Shown here piece after piece: positions 34,652 through 43,619 of a DNA stretch of 64,000 nucleotides. Source of the stretch: an uncultured Clostridia bacterium (lineage in GTDB: Bacteria; Bacillota; Clostridia; Christensenellales; QALW01); assembly GCA_934465535.1 (NCBI GenBank), contig CAKSKV010000004.1, positions 1 through 64,000 on the forward strand, written 5' to 3'. Position 1 is the stretch's first letter; the number at the start of each line of letters is the position of its first letter. The position numbers were made by a program, and so were the translations under genes. The notes under the pieces are model-generated. The model was given only the letters and a program-made list of their open reading frames with translations. It was not told the origin of the DNA and did not search any database.

Positions 34652-35521
34652 TCACGCCCGGTCATCATTTTTTTCAAGCGGCTCAAGCCCCGCTTCGGCT
34701 CTGCGTGCGTTTTCCAGCTCATACCATCTGTTTTCTATCTCTTCATGAACCGCATCCCCCGTGTCGCAGGTGGGGCGCGATGAAACCGCTTCGCCGGAAT
34801 ATACCGAGAGTATCTCCAGCGTGACCCTTGTGCTTCTCCACGGCGCGCGCTTTACTATCATATCGCTTCCGTGCAGCACGGCGGACACTACGGGCGCTTT
34901 TGCACGCGCCGCTATCTGAAAAGCTCCGTTGCGAAAAGGAATAAGCCCCGGCACGCGCGAACGGGTGCCCTCGGGATAAATTCCGTAATTTATAATTCCC
35001 TTTTTCAGGCTGTCTGCCGCCTTAAGAATGGTTTTTACCGCACTGCGGTTGTTCTCTCTGTCAATGGGAAGGCACATGCATTTGTGCATAAGCCTTCCCG
35101 CTATCGGTATTTTCAGGTTTTCCGGCTTTGTAATAAAGGCAATGCCGTATTTGCGCAGCGCCCACATTGCAATAAGGGGGTCAAAGTTGGAGCGGTGATT
35201 GCTCACAAACAGCCATTTGCCATCCATGGGCAGCTTTTCAAGACCGCGCAGGGTTATTTTCACCCGGCACAGCTTAAGCACAACGCCTATGGAAAAAACC
35301 GTCAGACGGCGGAAAAAAACGCTGTCCTTTTCCTGCGCACGCTTTGGGTCTATAAACAGCGTAAGTAAAAAAAGCAGTGCAAAATATACAATTATCAGCC
35401 CCGCCGTATATCCGGGCAGCGCAGCCAGCAGCCACAGAGCATTCAGAGGGTTCTCAACAGCCCCGGGAAGTACGCTTAACAGCGAAAGCACCGCCGAAAT
35501 CAGCACAAATGGAAATATCAT
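34652..35521 (-). CDS. plsC: 1-acyl-sn-glycerol-3-phosphate acyltransferase (PlsC family)
   Basis: The 289-residue protein has two N-terminal membrane segments and the acyltransferase motifs NHRSNFD (NHx4D, catalytic) and YPEGTRSR (phosphate binding). PlsC makes phosphatidic acid from lysophosphatidic acid at the membrane. The start chosen has GAGG upstream; a 40-codon in-frame extension lacks a ribosome binding site. The N-terminal hydrophobic region is longer than in Bacillus PlsC. It appears to be a single-gene unit. Confidence 0.9.
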   Translation of the reverse strand: MIFPFVLISAVLSLLSVLPGAVENPLNALWLLAALPGYTAGLIIVYFALLFLLTLFIDPKRAQEKDSVFFRRLTVFSIGVVLKLCRVKITLRGLEKLPMDGKWLFVSNHRSNFDPLIAMWALRKYGIAFITKPENLKIPIAGRLMHKCMCLPIDRENNRSAVKTILKAADSLKKGIINYGIYPEGTRSRVPGLIPFRNGAFQIAARAKAPVVSAVLHGSDMIVKRAPWRSTRVTLEILSVYSGEAVSSRPTCDTGDAVHEEIENRWYELENARRAEAGLEPLEKNDDRA

Positions 35522-35753
35522 AGCCCGCCTCACAAAACAGTATCCGGCATTTTGTCCGTAAATAAAAATATCCGTTTCTGAGCCTGCGGATATTTTATAT
35601 TCCGTGCCGTCATTTAATATGCAGCATAAAATTATACCCATGCGCGCAAAAGGCGCCCAACCGGCAAAAATGCTTCAATCCGCCCGGAACGGGCGGATTG
35701 TGCATACGCGGCGTGTCCGCGCCGCCAAAGAAGCGCGTTTTTACAAACGGCCC

Positions 35754-36596
35754 CTATTCTTCATTATTATCAAAGGCAACATATTGCTTGTGCACATAGC
35801 CCTTGGTTCCGTTGAAATCTATGCAATACCAGTTTTCTTCAAGCGAATATATCGAAACAACATCCTTCTTCTTAAGCGTGCCCAGAATATCATAATTCGT
35901 TCCGGGGCCGCTGCGCACATTTACGGTGCTGTCCACTCCGTCTATATACCCCTTGTAGGTGGGCTCCGGAGTATCCGTCACCTCCGGCACGGGGGTTGCA
36001 GAGGGCCGTACCGTAGGCGTCGGCCGAAGGGAAGCCAGCACCTCAGGCGGCAGCGAACGCTGCGTCGGCTGAACATATGCAAAATCCTCAAGGTATTCCA
36101 GCTTATCAATGCGCCACTGCCCGTCCGATTTCACCAGCGTCACCTTGTAACGGCAGTTCTGCCACTCCGGAGGATAATATGTGCCGTCCAGCTGCGCGGT
36201 TTCCTTGTCCTTTACGGAGGCTTTGATCGCGCCGTCTATCATATACACGGCTTCCTCCACCGTTATAACCGCCGTTGTCGCCCAAGGCCATGTCAGCAGT
36301 GACCCGCAGCGCAGCTCATAACCGAAGGAATTTACGGTGTAGGAGCTGTATTTCTCCCGCAGTGCAAGATAGGAGTCGTTCTCCATAAAATACGAGGTGT
36401 AATACTTGCTCATGCCGGAGGTGTCATTGTTGTACAGTATAACATTTGCCCTCTCCCGCATTCCGTCATTAAGCATAACATACAGGCTGCTGTAATTCAT
36501 GCTCACGGAAAAGCCGGCGGCGCACAGCAGCGCTATAAGGCTCAGTGCCACTATCGCCTTTAATATAAAAACTATAAAACGAGTAAGCTGCTTCAC
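35754..36596 (-). CDS. Membrane-anchored bacterial SH3-domain protein
   Basis: The 280-residue protein has an N-terminal membrane anchor (about residues 8-28), a middle domain of unknown family (about 35-180), a Pro/Thr-rich linker (RPTPTVRPSATPVPEVTDTPEPT) and a C-terminal bacterial SH3 domain (about 222-278, GVDSTVNVRSGPGTNYDILGTLKKKD, GTKGYVHKQYV). Such SH3 domains bind cell-wall peptides. The protein faces outward. Function is unknown, probably cell-wall-related. Confidence 0.82.
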   Translation of the reverse strand: MKQLTRFIVFILKAIVALSLIALLCAAGFSVSMNYSSLYVMLNDGMRERANVILYNNDTSGMSKYYTSYFMENDSYLALREKYSSYTVNSFGYELRCGSLLTWPWATTAVITVEEAVYMIDGAIKASVKDKETAQLDGTYYPPEWQNCRYKVTLVKSDGQWRIDKLEYLEDFAYVQPTQRSLPPEVLASLRPTPTVRPSATPVPEVTDTPEPTYKGYIDGVDSTVNVRSGPGTNYDILGTLKKKDVVSIYSLEENWYCIDFNGTKGYVHKQYVAFDNNEE

Positions 36597-36755
36597 GGTA
36601 ATTCCTCCGTTATAGTATACTCACACTAAATAATAAATAGAAAGTACATATACATCACATAAAAGCAAAAATGCAAACGGCCGTTAAAAACCGATTATTA
36701 TTGTAACATACTTTCGCCGTTCTGTACAGCCCGCATTTTCCTGCCGCAGCTTTTA

Positions 36756-37229
36756 TCATGCAAGCGGCGCTATGGGCAAAAAACGGGAAAGACGGCTCAG
36801 ATCGCACCTTTCAAACTCAAGATGCGCCGTAAGCCCGTCAAGAGAGGCGCGCAGCTCCTCCCGCGAAAGCTCCTGCGTCAGGTCATACCCGCTCAATGCA
36901 AAAAAACGCTCATACATAACGGTTTCTCCGTCCTTTATCACCCACAGACGCACGCAGCAGTAAATATCGTTATAAAACCCAAGCTCCCGCTGCGTCGCCG
37001 TCTTCGGTGCGCACTGCGCAAGCGTTTCACCGTCCGTATAGGCATATGTGGCGGTAGAGAGCGTACAGCCTCCCGCCTGTGCGCCGAAAGAGGCGCCGTT
37101 TATATCGTTGAATGCACTCAAAACAAAGCTTTCGGCATAGCTCAGCTGTATTGCCGTTCCGTCCGCGCACCCGCAAAACAGCGCTGCAGCCGTCAAAACC
37201 GTCAATAATAATGCAGTTATTTTTTTCAT
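36756..37229 (-). CDS. Small lipoprotein of unknown function
   Basis: The 157-residue product starts with a lipoprotein signal (MKKITALLLTVLTAAALFCGC, cysteine at 21). The mature part is Cys-containing, with no family I recognise. It stands between the SH3-domain gene and the alaS region and is read in the same direction as the SH3 gene. Confidence 0.72.
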   Translation of the reverse strand: MKKITALLLTVLTAAALFCGCADGTAIQLSYAESFVLSAFNDINGASFGAQAGGCTLSTATYAYTDGETLAQCAPKTATQRELGFYNDIYCCVRLWVIKDGETVMYERFFALSGYDLTQELSREELRASLDGLTAHLEFERCDLSRLSRFLPIAPLA

Positions 37230-37370
37230 ACCGTCTCTTCGCCCGCACTTCCCGGCTTTCTTCCGTTTTACTGCCGGAATTTCTCCGGCTGTTTTCGTAT
37301 TTTATTATATCCCATTTCCATAAACATTGCAAATCCGTCTCCGCCCGGCTGCATTTTTGCTGCCAAAGTG

Positions 37371-37508
37371 ACGCCGCGGCCGAGCCCTCGGCTTCGCCTG
37401 CGGCCCCTCCGCCGGCCTTGCGGCCGCCCCAAGCCCCCTTTTTCGGGTGCTTTGGCCGCGGCTTTCACCGCCCGCAGCTTTTGCGCACATAAAAAGCCCG
37501 TCGCGCCG
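37371..37508. repeat. Dispersed GC-rich repeat, diverged copy 1
   Basis: This is a diverged relative of the elements at 41327-41484 and 42729-42885, in the same orientation. Shared blocks include CCTCCGCCGGCCTT, CGGCCGCCCCAAGCCCCC, TGCTTTGGCCGC and the terminal CCCGTCGCGCCG (37497-37508; CCCATCGCGCCG in the other copies). The left terminal repeat is not preserved. It lies upstream of the alaS promoter. Confidence 0.8.
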
Positions 37509-37560
37509 CCGCTGCCCGTTGTATGCATCCGTCCGCATAAGCGCCGACGCCATAAATGGT

Positions 37561-37589
37561 TTGACACGGATTTTATAAAAATATATAAT
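37561..37589 (+). promoter_or_regulatory. Sigma-A promoter of alaS-cimA
   Basis: TTGACA (37561-37566) and TATAAT (37584-37589) are separated by 17 bp, both perfect. The leader is about 85 bases, too short for a T-box. Confidence 0.88.
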
Positions 37590-37680
37590 AATGTATATAT
37601 TAAGCTCATAAAACGGAAGCCGCCGCCCCTTTTCGCGCCGCTCCGTTTGGAAAGGAATGCCCGATGGGCAGGGTATCATT

Positions 37681-39465
37681 ATGACAGTGGAAGAATTAAG
37701 AAACAAATGGTTGGCCTTTTTCAGCAGCAAACAGCATGCGATCATAAGCAGCGCTTCGCTGATCCCGGAAAACGATCCGTCCGTGCTGTTCACCACGGCG
37801 GGAATGCACCCGCTGGTGCCGTACCTTCTGGGCGAAAAGCACCCCGCCGGCGTGCGCCTGTGCGATGTGCAGAAATGCGTGCGCACCGGCGATATCGACG
37901 AAGTAGGCGATGCCAGCCACCTCACCTTCTTTGAAATGCTGGGCAACTGGAGCCTTGGCGACTATTTCAAAAAAGAAGCCATAAGCTGGTCATGGGAATT
38001 CCTCACAAGCCCAGAATGGCTGGGCATCGATCCCGACCGCCTCGCCTTCACCGTGTTTGCCGGCGATGAAAACGCCCCCCGCGATGAGGAGGCCTATGAG
38101 CAATGGAGAAAGTGCGGCGTAAAAGAGGATCGCATATTCTTCCTTCCTGCGGAAAACAACTGGTGGTGGGCAGGCCCCACCGGCCCCTGCGGCCCGGATA
38201 CCGAAATGTTCATCGATACCGGCAAGCCCGCCTGCGACCCCGACTGCTCCCCGGCCTGCGACTGCGGCAAGTACCTTGAAATATGGAACGATGTTTTCAT
38301 GCAGTATAACCGCACTGCGGACGGCGTGCTGCATCAGCTCAGCCAGAAAAATGTGGATACCGGCATGGGCCTTGAGCGCACCATCTGCATCCTTGAGGGC
38401 AAAAAGAGCGTGTACGAAACCGAGGTCTTTGCCGACATTCTTGCAAAGATCGCGCAGCTTTCCGGCCATACCTACGGCGAAAGCGAAAGCGTCACCCGCG
38501 CTTTCCGCATAATTGCCGACCATGTGCGCTGCGCCACCTTCATCATAGGCGACCAGCGCGGTGTGACCCCCGGCAATGTGGATCAGGGCTATGTCCTGCG
38601 CCGCCTCATCCGCCGCGCCGTAAGATACGGCAAGCAGATAGATATGCCTGCCGGCTCCTGCTCCGCAGTGGCTCAGGTGGTAATAGATATGTATAAGGGC
38701 GCATATCCCGAGCTTGAACAGAACCGTGAGCGCATCATCTCCGAGCTTGATAAAGAGGAGGAGCGCTTTGCACGCACCCTCTCTCAGGGCCTCAAGGAAT
38801 ACCGCAAGGTGGCGGATAAGCTCTCAAAGGGCGACTGCATCGACGGCGTTACCGCCTTCCACCTCTATGATACCTTCGGCTTCCCCGTGGAAATAACCAT
38901 GGAGCTTGCCGCCGAGGACGGCCTTAAGGTGGATAAGGACGGCTTTGACGCCGCCTTCAAAGAGCATCAGCAAAAAAGTCAGGTGGGCGCGGAGCAGCGC
39001 TTCAAGGGCGGCCTTGCCGAGCAGACCGAGCAGACTGCGCGCCTCCATACGGCCACCCACCTGCTTCATGCCGCGCTGCGCAAGGTGCTGGGCGACGGCG
39101 TTGCGCAGAAGGGCAGCAATATCACAAACGAGCGTCTGCGCTTCGACTTTTCCTTTGACCGCAAAATGACCCGCGAGGAGCTGGACGAGGTGGAACGCCT
39201 TGTAAACGAGGCCATAAAGGCGGGCGTGCCGGTAGTATGCGAGGAAATGCCCCTTGAGGAGGCCAAAAAGAGCGGCGCCATCGGGCTTTTTGAAAACAAA
39301 TACACCCAGGTGGTCAAGGTGTACACCATGGGCAATTTCTCCAAGGAGATATGCGGCGGACCGCATGCCTCCAATACGGCGGAGCTGGGCAGCTTCAAGA
39401 TAAAGAAGGAGGAAAGCTCCTCTGCCGGAGTACGCAGAATCAAGGCGGTAATAGGTCAACAATGA
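37681..39465 (+). CDS. alaS: Alanyl-tRNA synthetase, short form without C-terminal domain
   Basis: The 594-residue protein has the class II catalytic core (FTTAGMHPLVPYLLGEKHP; LTFFEMLGNWSLGDYFKKEA), tRNA-recognition region and editing domain with HTATHLLHAAL (zinc ligands) and CGGPHASNT. It ends just after the editing domain (SAGVRRIKAVIGQQ). Usual bacterial AlaRS is about 870 residues with a C-terminal C-Ala domain that is missing here. Short AlaRS forms occur as second copies in some Clostridia. It overlaps cimA by four bases (ATGA). The chosen start follows GGGCAGGG; an ATG 24 bp upstream has a ribosome binding site touching it. Confidence 0.88.
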   Translation: MTVEELRNKWLAFFSSKQHAIISSASLIPENDPSVLFTTAGMHPLVPYLLGEKHPAGVRLCDVQKCVRTGDIDEVGDASHLTFFEMLGNWSLGDYFKKEAISWSWEFLTSPEWLGIDPDRLAFTVFAGDENAPRDEEAYEQWRKCGVKEDRIFFLPAENNWWWAGPTGPCGPDTEMFIDTGKPACDPDCSPACDCGKYLEIWNDVFMQYNRTADGVLHQLSQKNVDTGMGLERTICILEGKKSVYETEVFADILAKIAQLSGHTYGESESVTRAFRIIADHVRCATFIIGDQRGVTPGNVDQGYVLRRLIRRAVRYGKQIDMPAGSCSAVAQVVIDMYKGAYPELEQNRERIISELDKEEERFARTLSQGLKEYRKVADKLSKGDCIDGVTAFHLYDTFGFPVEITMELAAEDGLKVDKDGFDAAFKEHQQKSQVGAEQRFKGGLAEQTEQTARLHTATHLLHAALRKVLGDGVAQKGSNITNERLRFDFSFDRKMTREELDEVERLVNEAIKAGVPVVCEEMPLEEAKKSGAIGLFENKYTQVVKVYTMGNFSKEICGGPHASNTAELGSFKIKKEESSSAGVRRIKAVIGQQ

Positions 39466-41033
39466 GAATCTCCACTCTGGATACCACCCTCCGGGACGGC
39501 GCGCAGGGCTGCGGCATCAGCTTTTCCCTGCGGGATAAAGAGCAGATAATACATCTCCTTGATGAATTGGGAATAGATATAATCGAGGCGGGAAATCCGG
39601 CAGCAAGCCCCAAGGACGCAGAGCTGCTGTCCTCCCGCTTCTCCCTTACCCATGCGCGGCTTGCCGCCTTCGGAGCCACCCGCCGCAAGGACTGCGCCCC
39701 CAAGGACGACCCGGCACTGGCCGCTTTGGGCGCATGCAATGCCGATATTGCGGTAATATTCGGAAAATGCTCCCTTACCGCCTGCCGCGAGGTCATACGC
39801 ACCACCCCGGAGGAAAATCTGCGCATGATCTCCCAAAGCGTGGAATATCTTCTCTCCTGCGGTAAGGAGGTCATATTTGACGCCGAGCATTTTTTTGACA
39901 GCTTTAACGAAAACCCGGATTACGCCTTGGAATGTCTAAGGGCTGCGCAGTCCGCGGGAGCGGCGCAGGTGTGCCTTTGCGATACCTGCGGCGGTACGCT
40001 TCCCTCTAAGGCGGCAGAGGCAGTTGCCGCCGTAACGGCGCGCCTTCAAATCCCGGTTTCCATCCATGCCCATGACGACTCCGGCCTTGCAACCGCCGTA
40101 TCCCTTGCCGCAGTGGAGGCGGGCGCCATCGGAGTGCAGGGCACCCTTACCGGCATAGGCGAGCGGTGCGGCAACGCCAATCTTTCCTCCGTTATCCCCG
40201 ATATCATGTTCAAGCTGGGGCTTGACTGTATAACGCGCAAGCAGCTTGAGAGGCTCACCCCCACCGTGCGTGCCGTTGCGGAAATATGCAATACCGCCCT
40301 TCCCGGCTCCCTGCCCTATGTGGGCAAATATGCCTTTTCCCATAAGGCGGGAATGCATGTGGATGCCATCATAAAACAAAAGGGCGCCTATGAGCACATC
40401 CCGCCGGAAAGCGTAGGCAACCGCCGTCAAATATTGCTAAGTGAATACTCCGGCCGCGGCTCCGTAATAAAAAAACTGGAAAATTACGACCCCGCTCTTG
40501 CCGGGGATGAAAAGCTGGCGCAGCACCTTGCCGCCGCCGTTAAGCAGCTGGAGCACGACGGCTACCGCTTTGACGGCGCCGATGCCTCCTTCGAGCTGCT
40601 GGCCCTTCGTACAAAGGGTCTGCTTAAGGATTATTTCCGCCTTGAGCTTTTCAAGGTAATGCAGGAGCAGGTGTCGCCGGATGCCGCAACAAGCGCCTCC
40701 GCCATGGTCAAAATAGCCGTAAACGGTCAAAGCGAAATGTCCGCCGCCGAGGGGCTGGGCCCTGTGGACGCGCTGGATAAGGCAATGCGCCGTGCGCTGA
40801 CCGTCTTCTATCCCTCCATTGCGCAAATGCGCCTTACCGATTTCAAGGTGCGCGTGCTGGATTCCTCCATGGCCACCGCCTCTCAGGTGCGCGTGCTGGT
40901 GGAAAGCACCGACGGCGTTTCCTTCTGGTCCACCACCGGAGTCAGCACCGATATAATAAAAGCCAGCATCACCGCGCTTGTGGATTCCATGGTCTATAAG
41001 CTCTATCGCGACGATAAAGCCGCCGGCAGATAG
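39462..41033 (+). CDS. cimA: (R)-citramalate synthase family enzyme
   Basis: The 523-residue protein belongs to the LeuA/homocitrate/citramalate synthase family: DTTLRDGAQGCG at the N terminus (metal and catalytic residues), HAHDDSGLATAVS (metal-binding histidines), GIGERCGNANL and a C-terminal regulatory domain of LeuA type. Length and the DTTLRDGAQ form fit CimA, which condenses pyruvate and acetyl-CoA for isoleucine synthesis. Homocitrate or isopropylmalate synthase activity cannot be excluded. It is translationally coupled to alaS. Confidence 0.83.
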   Translation: MRISTLDTTLRDGAQGCGISFSLRDKEQIIHLLDELGIDIIEAGNPAASPKDAELLSSRFSLTHARLAAFGATRRKDCAPKDDPALAALGACNADIAVIFGKCSLTACREVIRTTPEENLRMISQSVEYLLSCGKEVIFDAEHFFDSFNENPDYALECLRAAQSAGAAQVCLCDTCGGTLPSKAAEAVAAVTARLQIPVSIHAHDDSGLATAVSLAAVEAGAIGVQGTLTGIGERCGNANLSSVIPDIMFKLGLDCITRKQLERLTPTVRAVAEICNTALPGSLPYVGKYAFSHKAGMHVDAIIKQKGAYEHIPPESVGNRRQILLSEYSGRGSVIKKLENYDPALAGDEKLAQHLAAAVKQLEHDGYRFDGADASFELLALRTKGLLKDYFRLELFKVMQEQVSPDAATSASAMVKIAVNGQSEMSAAEGLGPVDALDKAMRRALTVFYPSIAQMRLTDFKVRVLDSSMATASQVRVLVESTDGVSFWSTTGVSTDIIKASITALVDSMVYKLYRDDKAAGR

Positions 41034-41077
41034 CACCGTAAGCTTAAAACAGAGCACAAAATAAGCGCACAGGATAT

Positions 41078-41123
41078 AATATAAATAATATAAATAATAT
41101 AAATAATATAAATAATATAATAA
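41078..41123. repeat. 10-bp AT-only tandem repeat
   Basis: About four and a half copies of a 10-bp unit (TATAAATAAT) form a low-melting stretch just downstream of cimA. Confidence 0.8.
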
Positions 41124-41196
41124 TACCGCAGGCTTATGAAAAGCTTCCCAAAACTCTCCGTCTTTCGGAAGCGCCTACATAGTCTGCGGTATTTTT
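41123..41196 (+). terminator. Long hairpin terminator after cimA
   Basis: ATACCGCAG at the left end pairs with CTGCGGTAT at the right end, with an inner GCTTCC/GGAAGC stem, and TTTTT follows. At about 70 bases it is longer than an ordinary terminator. Confidence 0.7.
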
Positions 41197-41326
41197 AATT
41201 ATTAAATCAATTATCCATTGATTATTCAGCTATTCATTCGGCTATTCCGCCGATTATTCAGCCGCTGCCGGCCTTGTCCGGCTTTGGGGGATTGCCGCCG
41301 CGCGGGGCAAACTTCTTTCATAAAAA

Positions 41327-41484
41327 CCCATCGCGCCGTCGCAGCCTGCGCTGCGGCCGACCCCTCGGCTGCGCCTGCGGGCCCTCCGCCGGCCTTACGG
41401 CCGCCCCAAGCCCCCTTTCAGAGTGCTTTGGCCGCAGCTTTCGCCGCCCGCCGCTTTTGTGCGCAAAGCAAACCCATCGCGCCG
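41327..41484. repeat. Dispersed GC-rich repeat element, copy 2
   Basis: A 158-bp element bounded on both sides by a 12-bp direct repeat (CCCATCGCGCCG at 41327-41338 and 41473-41484). It is almost identical to copy 3 at 42729-42885 and in the same orientation. The short ORFs in it differ in frame between copies, so it is non-coding. It lies just left of the AT-rich DUF2971 gene. Confidence 0.9.
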
Positions 41485-41540
41485 CCGTTGCCGTTATTAT
41501 GGATGATAATAGACACATTTGAAAAATAAAGGAAACATTG

Positions 41541-41569
41541 TTGAATTATGCAATCGATCGTGCTATAAT
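41541..41569 (+). promoter_or_regulatory. Promoter of the DUF2971 gene
   Basis: TTGAAT (41541-41546) and TATAAT (41564-41569) are separated by 17 bp, so the cassette gene has its own promoter. Confidence 0.8.
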
Positions 41570-41600
41570 ATATTTAACTCTTATGAACGGGAGATAAAAT

Positions 41601-42608
41601 ATGGAAAACGAATCGATTTTCAAGTCAAGCTTTACTAATATGTTTCAGCCGGGAAATAATACGGAGGAAATTTCGGACACCTATGTGTATCATTATACAA
41701 ACGCAAAAGCACTTATATCAATCTTTGAAGACAAAAACTTAAGGTTTTCGGATATCAGGTATATGAACGATCGTTCCGAAATGGCGTTTTTTGTTAAGCG
41801 ACTAATTGAATTCATCACCGACAACGGTGAACAGCATCCTTTTTTCCGAGATGCGGTAAATGAACTTCTTGCAGAGAACAAATACAGCCAAATTTTAGAT
41901 CTGAGTATAAATAAAATTCAATACAAAGATGTCTATGAGCGCAAAATGATGACCCATCGCACTTTTATTTTCTGTACATGCGATAAGCCCGATTTATTAA
42001 ATATGTGGAACTATTATGCATCGGGCGGCACATATTCCGGGTATAATATCGGATTTTCCGTTAAAAATTTTCTAAAAACCTTTGATACCGAGCAAGAAAG
42101 AAAACTTGACAGCTTCGTAGTATACTACGGGCATGTTCTTTATGATAAAAAGAAGCAATATGAAGCTATTGATGAATTAGCCCGAAAAATTGAAAAACAA
42201 TTCGGTCGGGATAAAAAAATAAACCATGCAGCCATCACCATCCGGTGGTATATAGAACAGCAGGGAGCATTTTTTAAGGACGACAGTTTCTCTTCCGAAA
42301 AAGAGTATAGATTCCTTCTCTCAATAGCTGACAACAGAATTCCGTACAATGAAGAGGATGCGCAAAAGTATTTTGGAAAGTATAATAAGAAATTGTGTGA
42401 AAAGTTTTACGACAGAAACGGCGTTATTGTTCCGTATATGCAGGTAGCAATACCGGAAAACTCCGTTAGCCGCATTACCGTATCCCCTATGACGGAATAT
42501 GAAATCGCGAAGAACAGTATAAAAGAGTTGTTAAAGGCAAACGGAATTTTCAGCACAACTAATAAAGAGGTTGCAGTCTATAAATCAAACATACCGATAA
42601 GATTTTAA
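41601..42608 (+). CDS. DUF2971 family protein
   Basis: The 335-residue protein has the hallmark start of DUF2971 (YVYHYTNAKALISIFEDKNL and SDIRYMNDRSEM) and a later SSEKEYRFLL block. No signal peptide or membrane helix is seen. The function of the family is not established; the HYT motif and length recall ADP-ribosyltransferase-like proteins such as DarT, but that is my inference. DNA composition is visibly more AT-rich than all neighbours, and two near-identical repeat elements flank it, both pointing to recent gain. It carries its own promoter. Confidence 0.85.
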   Translation: MENESIFKSSFTNMFQPGNNTEEISDTYVYHYTNAKALISIFEDKNLRFSDIRYMNDRSEMAFFVKRLIEFITDNGEQHPFFRDAVNELLAENKYSQILDLSINKIQYKDVYERKMMTHRTFIFCTCDKPDLLNMWNYYASGGTYSGYNIGFSVKNFLKTFDTEQERKLDSFVVYYGHVLYDKKKQYEAIDELARKIEKQFGRDKKINHAAITIRWYIEQQGAFFKDDSFSSEKEYRFLLSIADNRIPYNEEDAQKYFGKYNKKLCEKFYDRNGVIVPYMQVAIPENSVSRITVSPMTEYEIAKNSIKELLKANGIFSTTNKEVAVYKSNIPIRF

Positions 42609-42728
42609 CGCCGAAACAAAAAAGCAGATAATTTTTGCTTATACATAAATCCGTTCCGTTTCGGCCTTTATTGCCCTTTAAGAAGCTGTACCAAAATTCC
42701 GCCGCAATGATTATTATTAATATCCGAC

Positions 42729-42885
42729 CCCATCGCGCCGTCGCAGCCTGCGCTGCGGCCGGCCCCTCGGCTGCGCCTGCGGGCCCTCCGCCGGCCTTAC
42801 GGCCGCCCCAAGCCCCCTTTCGGGCGCTTTGGCCGCAGCTTTCGCCGCCCGCCGCTTTTGTGCGCAAAGCAAACCCATCGCGCCG
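42729..42885. repeat. Dispersed GC-rich repeat element, copy 3
   Basis: A 157-bp element with the same 12-bp terminal direct repeats (42729-42740 and 42874-42885) and nearly the same sequence as copy 2; one small difference lies at CTTTCGGGCGC versus CTTTCAGAGTGC. It ends nine bases before the stop codon of the minus-strand GNAT-like gene. Confidence 0.9.
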
Positions 42886-42893
42886 AGCGCAGC

Positions 42894-43580
42894 TTATTCC
42901 CTATCCTGCTTTTCCTCTGTTTTGTCGTTTGCTTCCGGCTTTTTCTCCTTTGCACGCAGCGCCGTAGCGGTAATGCCGCTTGCAAGCCCTAAAAATACCC
43001 CCGCATTCATGCTGCCCGATATACTGCCGAATACAAAATAGCCTATAAGTCCGCCTATGGCCGCCCCCGCAAGCAGGCATATAACAAACAGCGAGGTTCC
43101 CTGCTCCCGCTTGAGCATAAAGCACCGCTCGTCCTCGTTTTGGCTTTTTTTCTCCGCAAAGCCGCATTCCTTCAAAAAATGCGCCTGCTGCGTGTCCCCG
43201 GCAGGGCAAACGGCAGTCAGCCTGTTCACACCGCTGCTGCGCAGCGCTTCGCCCGTCACCGCTTTGAGGGCTTCAACGGCATACGCCCCGCTTTCCTTAA
43301 AGCAGCAGTACACTTCGGCCTCGCCGCGGCAAAGCTCGCCAAGGCGTATATGCCCCAGCACCTCGCCGTCCTTTGCGGCAGCTATTATCACTCCGGGAAA
43401 ATGCATTTCCGTGCTTTCCTCCGGCGCGTACATCTCGGCCAGTATTTTTTTCTCGCTCTCATCAGGGACAGGGCCGTGCAGCCCCTTTGCGGCATAGTAG
43501 CCTTGCGTGTTTTCGGCATATTCCCGCATTTCTTTGCCGCCCGGCTGTATAAGGCGCAGTTCATTTGTATTAAGCTCCAT
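42894..43580 (-). CDS. GNAT-like acetyltransferase with C-terminal membrane hairpin
   Basis: The 228-residue protein has a GNAT-type N-terminal domain (about residues 8-155: VIIAAAKDGEVLGHIRLGEL and a later THFLKECGF-like block, AHFLKECGFAEKK) followed by two membrane segments (about 162-208) and a charged tail. A soluble acetyltransferase domain tethered to the membrane is uncommon. Substrate unknown. GGAGCC precedes the ATG. It follows the radical SAM gene by 39 bp. A repeat element abuts its 3' end. Confidence 0.65.
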   Translation of the reverse strand: MELNTNELRLIQPGGKEMREYAENTQGYYAAKGLHGPVPDESEKKILAEMYAPEESTEMHFPGVIIAAAKDGEVLGHIRLGELCRGEAEVYCCFKESGAYAVEALKAVTGEALRSSGVNRLTAVCPAGDTQQAHFLKECGFAEKKSQNEDERCFMLKREQGTSLFVICLLAGAAIGGLIGYFVFGSISGSMNAGVFLGLASGITATALRAKEKKPEANDKTEEKQDRE

Positions 43581-43619
43581 AATTCTTTCGGCTCCTTAAA
43601 AAATCCGCATTTTAACGCC

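Noticed and set aside
37590..37680. T-box leader for alaS
   Set aside because: The leader is only about 85 bases and contains no GGTACCGCG-type core or terminator.
42559..42867. Short Ala/Gly-rich ORFs on both strands of the dispersed repeat (similar ones near 37.4 and 41.4 kb)
   Set aside because: Frames shift between copies because of indels, so the peptides are not conserved. The element is non-coding.
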